Source: Paracoccus tegillarcae (GTDB taxonomy: Bacteria > Pseudomonadota > Alphaproteobacteria > Rhodobacterales > Rhodobacteraceae). Taken from it: a stretch of 64,000 nucleotides of DNA. The stretch covers positions 3,679,001-3,743,000 of the forward strand of contig NZ_CP025408.1 of the NCBI RefSeq assembly GCF_002847305.1, in the 5' to 3' direction. Of this stretch, positions 60,673 through 64,000 are shown piece after piece; the stretch's first letter is position 1, and each line of letters begins with the position of its first letter. The notes beneath the pieces are model-generated. The model was given only the letters and a program-made list of their open reading frames with translations, searched no databases and had not been told where the DNA came from. A program made the position numbers and the translations under genes.

Positions 60673-61715
60673 TGCAGCTTGCCGGTGTAACGCACGCCCT
60701 GTCCCGCCACGACGCGGCCAAGGCGGTGCACCTTCTCACCTTGCGCTGCCAGCAAATCGCTCAGCGCGTCTGCGCGATCTTCGGCCACGGACAGGACCAT
60801 GCCAATGCCGCTGTTGAATGTTTTCAGCATTTCGGCCTCGGCGATGCCGCCCGCCTGTTGCAGCCAGGCAAAAACCGGCGGCAGGGACCATGCGGACAGG
60901 TCGACCTCGGCACCCAGATCCTTGGGCAGGACACGCGGCAGGTTCTCGGTGATGCCACCGCCGGTGATATGCGCCGCCGCGTGAACGCCGCCCTCGCGGA
61001 TCGCGGCCAGCACTGACGAGACATAAAGCCGTGTCGGCACCAACAGCGCCTGCCCAAGCGTGCCATCGCCAAAGGGCGACGGCGCATCCCAGCCCAGCCC
61101 GGCGGCCTCGGCCACGCGGCGCACCAGCGAAAATCCGTTGGAATGCACCCCGTCCGAGGCTAGCCCCAGCAGTACATCGCCCTCGGCCACATTTGCAGGC
61201 AGCGCGGCACCGCGTTCCAGCGCGCCGACCGCGAAACCGGCCAGATCGAAATCGCCCTTGGCATACATGCCCGGCATTTCGGCCGTCTCGCCCCCGATCA
61301 GTGCACAGCCAGAGCCAGAGCAACCCTTTGCAATCCCCTCGATCACCCGCGCCCCCTCATCGACCGACAGCTTGCCTGTGGCGAAATAGTCCAGGAAAAA
61401 CAGCGGCTCGGCCCCTTGGCAGACCAGATCGTTGACACACATTGCCACCAGATCAACGCCGACGCCGTCCAGATGGCCCGTGTCGATGGCGATGCGCAGC
61501 TTGGTGCCCACCCCATCGGTCGCAGCCACCAGCACCGGATCGTCGTAACCCGCCGCGCGCAGATCAAACAGCGCACCAAAGCCGCCCAGCCCATCGACCA
61601 CGCCAGCCCTCTGAGTGGCAGCGGCGGCGGGCTTGATGCGATCAACCAGCGCGTTCCCGGCGTCAATATCGACGCCCGCCTCTGCATAGGTCAGACCATT
61701 GGGTTTATCGCTCAT
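60669..61715 (-). CDS. purM: Phosphoribosylformylglycinamidine cyclo-ligase
   Basis: This 348-aa AIR synthetase has [20 protein letters not shown] at the start, [47 protein letters not shown] and [18 protein letters not shown] at 61715 follows AAGGGCGG. It forms an overlapping operon with purN. Confidence 0.97.
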   Translation of the reverse strand: MSDKPNGLTYAEAGVDIDAGNALVDRIKPAAAATQRAGVVDGLGGFGALFDLRAAGYDDPVLVAATDGVGTKLRIAIDTGHLDGVGVDLVAMCVNDLVCQGAEPLFFLDYFATGKLSVDEGARVIEGIAKGCSGSGCALIGGETAEMPGMYAKGDFDLAGFAVGALERGAALPANVAEGDVLLGLASDGVHSNGFSLVRRVAEAAGLGWDAPSPFGDGTLGQALLVPTRLYVSSVLAAIREGGVHAAAHITGGGITENLPRVLPKDLGAEVDLSAWSLPPVFAWLQQAGGIAEAEMLKTFNSGIGMVLSVAEDRADALSDLLAAQGEKVHRLGRVVAGQGVRYTGKLQ

Positions 61716-61874
61716 CTCGCCGCCCTTTCGTGGTTGGCGTCCCAATAACTGAACCCAAGGCTTGGGGCAACGGATGATCCCGCGCGATCCATTCTGTTGT
61801 TGTCTGCAGCGCCCGATGATAGGTCTGCGCGAGTGGCAGCGTGTAAAGACTGTCCGCATATCAGGATGATCCTC

Positions 61875-62129
61875 ATGTTAAAAAGCGCGCTTTTGATCCT
61901 GGCGTCCATGTCGCCTTGCTTGCCTGCATCTGCCGAGGAATGGTCAGATTTGCCCGCTGAAATAGAGCTGATCAGTCCTGTTCTGCAATCAGTGCAGATG
62001 GGAGTGGTTGTCCCCCGCGCCATCCACGCCCAGACCTATCAGGACGGCGAGTTCAGCGTGGTCGATATATCAAGACGCGTTCATCTGGTAGGCCCGGAGG
62101 GACTTGAACCCCCAACCAAGGCGTTATGA
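61875..62129 (+). pseudogene. Possible exported-protein gene fragment running into a tRNA
   Basis: ATG at 61875 (AGGA eight bases upstream) starts a signal peptide (LKSALLILASMSPCLPASA) followed by about 50 residues of ordinary-looking mature protein, with lower GC at third positions than neighbours. From 62086 the frame reads through the antisense of a tRNA gene, giving the tell-tale GPEGLEPPTKAL artefact. So the true 3' end of the gene is missing, replaced by the tRNA. It fills the 370-bp gap between purM and the tRNA. Confidence 0.4.
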
Positions 62130-62162
62130 GCGCCCTGCTCTGACCAATTGAGCTACAGGCCC
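62086..62162 (-). tRNA. tRNA with CAU anticodon (probably Ile2; possibly elongator Met)
   Basis: A 77-nt cloverleaf on the minus strand has acceptor GGGCCTG/CGGGCCT (with G-U pairs), D-arm AGCTCAATTGGTCAGAGC, anticodon stem GGGCG/CGCCT with loop CTCATAA (anticodon at 62126-62128), T-arm with GTTCAAGTC, and encoded CCA at 62086-62088. C4-G69, C5-G68 and A73 fit the TilS (lysidine) recognition set of tRNA-Ile2 better than elongator tRNA-Met, and the initiator features are absent. Confidence 0.9.
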
Positions 62163-62185
62163 CCAATGATCGCGATCTGACTAGG

Positions 62186-62220
62186 GCCTGCGGCTTGCCG
62201 GGTCAAGGCAGGCCGCAGGC
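62186..62220. repeat. Inverted repeat between the esterase gene and the tRNA
   Basis: GCCTGCGGC (62186-62194) and GCCGCAGGC (62212-62220) form a perfect 9-bp stem around a 17-nt loop. It lies just past the stop of the MetX-like gene (minus strand). There is no T tract, so it may slow polymerase or protect mRNA ends rather than terminate. Confidence 0.45.
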
Positions 62221-62238
62221 TGCTTGGTTGCGGCCGTG

Positions 62239-63411
62239 TTATTCGGCCTCGATGAAGGCGCGGATACGTTCGCCGGCCTGCGCGATGCCCAGCACGCCAT
62301 CCAGATGGCCGCGCGTGCCCTGCAGTTCGACGATCTCGACCGGCGTGCCGTCGGATTTGATGATCGCGCCGGTTTCGCGCACCGCGTCGCCCGGAAAGAC
62401 CAGATCCTCATCGGTGTGGATTAGCATGACCGGCACGTCGATATCCAGAAGGCCCTGATACAGGTTTTCGCCCGCGCCACCGGCCACGAACAGCTGGTTG
62501 GCCTTGACCAGATAGAGAAAATGGTTGGCATCGGACAACCCGGCACGCGCGGCGCCCGCAGCGTTCAGCGCGTCCACGACAGCGAACTCGTTGTCCCAGC
62601 CAGCAGCCGGATCGGCGCCATCCTCGGCCCAGTTTCGCCCGAAGGTTCCATTGGACCATTCCGCCGAATTCGCGTGCAGAGTCAGCGTTTTCAGCGCATC
62701 GGCCAAGCCCGCATTCGGCGGCTCGCCATCATAATAATCGCCGCCGTTCCAATTTGGATCCAGCCGGATGGGCGAGGCCCAGATATCCAGCCAGGCGATC
62801 AGATCAGCATCGGCCCAACCCGAGGCGATCACCGGCACGACGCGATCTAGCAGATCGGGATAGCGCGCGGCCCATTCATAGCTCTGGATGCCCCCCATTG
62901 AGGCCCCCATCACCGCGTGCCATTTCGGAATCTCAAGCTGATCCATCAGCCCCTTTTGCGTTTCAACGAAATCGCCCATGGTCAGGATCGGGAAGTCCAT
63001 GCCCCATGGCTGGTCCGTCGCGGGGTTGATGCTGGCCGGTCCGGTGGTGATGACATTGGGATCATTGGCACCCAGATTGACGGGGCTGTCCACCGACACG
63101 ACGAACCATTTGTCGGTGTCGATCGGCTTGCCCGAACCAATGATCGCATCCCAATAGCCAGGCGCGGCATCGCCCTCGGCATATTTTCCGGCGGCGTGGC
63201 TGCTGCCGCTGAAATAATGCGGAATCAGGATCGCATTGTCGCGCGCTTCGTTCAGCGTGCCATAGGTTTCATAGCCCAAGCGCATCTCGGGGATCGTCTC
63301 ACCCCCATCGGTGACGAACTCGGTCAGCGTGAATTCCTGCTTTTCGACCAATGGCTCATATGCGGCGGCGGGCATGGCGATCACCACACCCATAACGATT
63401 AATTTTATCAT
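62239..63411 (-). CDS. Exported MetX-like alpha/beta hydrolase (putative esterase)
   Basis: This 390-aa protein has the homoserine acetyltransferase-like alpha/beta hydrolase fold, with nucleophile Ser in MGASMGGIQSYEW near residue 170, an acid in HTDEDLVFPGD, and His in GTRGHLDGVLG. Unlike MetX it carries an N-terminal signal peptide (LIVMGVVIAMPAAAYE), so it works in the periplasm. It is more likely an esterase (the E22 MetX-like group) than a methionine-pathway enzyme. The substrate is unknown. Confidence 0.88.
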   Translation of the reverse strand: MIKLIVMGVVIAMPAAAYEPLVEKQEFTLTEFVTDGGETIPEMRLGYETYGTLNEARDNAILIPHYFSGSSHAAGKYAEGDAAPGYWDAIIGSGKPIDTDKWFVVSVDSPVNLGANDPNVITTGPASINPATDQPWGMDFPILTMGDFVETQKGLMDQLEIPKWHAVMGASMGGIQSYEWAARYPDLLDRVVPVIASGWADADLIAWLDIWASPIRLDPNWNGGDYYDGEPPNAGLADALKTLTLHANSAEWSNGTFGRNWAEDGADPAAGWDNEFAVVDALNAAGAARAGLSDANHFLYLVKANQLFVAGGAGENLYQGLLDIDVPVMLIHTDEDLVFPGDAVRETGAIIKSDGTPVEIVELQGTRGHLDGVLGIAQAGERIRAFIEAE

Positions 63412-63558
63412 CTAAATCCTCCCGTACGTGTGTATCCGACGGATGGAACAGGCTGAGGAAGGATTCGTCCAGCCTTGGTGACCGACCCGGCTTGAAGTGC
63501 CGCCACGTATAAACCGATCGACGTCGAAGATGCGCCATCGCGCGCACCGGTCAGGTGG

Positions 63559-63984
63559 TCACCGTCGCGTGCGCCTGCGCACATACAGTTCCAGCCTGTG
63601 ATGCACGATCTCATAGCCCATTTCGGCGGCGACCTCGGCCTGCAATCGTTCGATGCGGTCATTGGTGAATTCGATCACTTGCCCCGTCTCGACATCGATC
63701 ATGTGGTCATGGTGCTGCTGGTCGGCGGGCTCCCACCGTGCGGGTTCGCCCTGAAATTCCAGTTTATCAATCACGCCCTGCGCCTGCAGTGTGGTCAGCG
63801 TGCGATAGACCGTTGCCAGCGAGACGCCTGCGCCTGCGGCCTCGGCCCGGCGGTGCAACTCGGCTGCGTCAGGGTGGTCGTCGCAAGCTGCCAGCACTGC
63901 CAGCAAGGCCGCGCGCTGGCGCGTGATGCGAACGCCGGCCTCTCGCAGCGCGTCTTCCAACTGTGTGGCACGGTCATTGGACAT
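63559..63984 (-). CDS. Fur-family metal-dependent regulator (Fur/Mur)
   Basis: This 141-aa regulator has a winged-helix N-terminus (GVRITRQRAALLAVLA, ATVYRTLTTLQAQGVI recognition helix) and a metal/dimerisation domain with HHDHMIDVETGQVIEF (His cluster 91-94). It lacks the C-terminal CxxC pairs of Zur-like members. In Alphaproteobacteria such proteins often respond to manganese (Mur) rather than iron; sequence alone does not settle this. ATG at 63984; only 16 bases of upstream sequence are in the window. Confidence 0.92.
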   Translation of the reverse strand: MSNDRATQLEDALREAGVRITRQRAALLAVLAACDDHPDAAELHRRAEAAGAGVSLATVYRTLTTLQAQGVIDKLEFQGEPARWEPADQQHHDHMIDVETGQVIEFTNDRIERLQAEVAAEMGYEIVHHRLELYVRRRTRR

Positions 63985-64000
63985 GTCACCTTTTTGCCCG

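Noticed and set aside
62060..62129. Protein C-terminus GPEGLEPPTKAL in the plus-strand ORF
   Set aside because: This is the translation of antisense tRNA sequence, a known annotation artefact. Only the upstream part of the ORF was kept, as a possible gene fragment.

Overview
This window looks like chromosomal DNA of a Paracoccus-like member of the Rhodobacteraceae (Alphaproteobacteria). It is high in GC, and most genes sit in tightly overlapping operons. The complex I (nuo/nqo) operon has the gene order and the interspersed accessory reading frames known from Paracoccus denitrificans, and the NuoG, NuoB and NuoA sequences closely match what I remember of the P. denitrificans Nqo proteins. A GTTC-N7-GTTC LexA-type box lies in front of uvrA. 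I see no prophage, insertion sequence, CRISPR array or rRNA. Family names come from reading the sequence and from memory; no database search was run.

Region by region. Bases 1-13,524 (minus strand) hold nuoA-B-C-[GFA]-D-[39-aa ORF]-[membrane protein]-E-[HhH membrane protein]-[DUF5337-like]-F-[MAPEG]-[DUF3291]-[DUF3291]-[lipoprotein]-[DUF5333-like]-G-[lipoprotein]-H, with nuoH cut by the window edge. Bases 13,990-18,427 carry pyruvate carboxylase, a second GFA protein and an exported molybdopterin-fold protein. Bases 18,455-22,787 carry uvrA behind an SOS box, a DUF4260 protein and two membrane proteins. A tRNA-Gly(GCC) with a strong terminator follows, then a dimethylglycine/sarcosine dehydrogenase-like gene and panC. 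Bases 26,544-32,378 (minus) form a seven-gene MoxR/DUF58/DUF4381/VWA/VWA/TPR/BatD operon. Bases 32,544-37,860 hold an aldehyde dehydrogenase-SDR pair, a DMT exporter, a HAD hydrolase, an HMA metal-binding protein, a small exported protein and a sirtuin.

Bases 37,992-42,619 form a cobalamin riboswitch followed by btuB-btuF-btuC-btuD. Then come an orphan ParA, an ABM monooxygenase-fold protein, a TRAP transporter (dctP-Q-M) divergent from an M19 dipeptidase, a YdeI-like protein, an M3 peptidase with a GNAT acetyltransferase, an SDR, and a second, membrane-anchored M19 dipeptidase. Bases 53,336-56,944 carry purE-purK, a YdcH protein, an Hsp20-DUF1150 operon and a beta-propeller protein. Bases 57,066-64,000 carry a fused sulfate adenylyltransferase/APS kinase, a LysR regulator with a small divergent gene, purM-purN, a CAU-anticodon tRNA beside a truncated ORF, an exported MetX-like esterase and a Fur-family regulator.

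The most distinctive structure is the set of accessory genes inside the complex I operon. NuoE carries a long acidic linker ending in a helix-hairpin-helix module. The next gene encodes a two-TM protein with a lysine-rich linker ending in a homologous module. Most accessory genes start on the stop codon of the preceding gene (TGATG, ATGA or GTGA junctions), so they are probably translated together with complex I. A 39-aa membrane peptide in the same arrangement lies after nuoD, and an apparent 27-aa membrane peptide with an ACG in place of ATG lies at 47,966-48,049.
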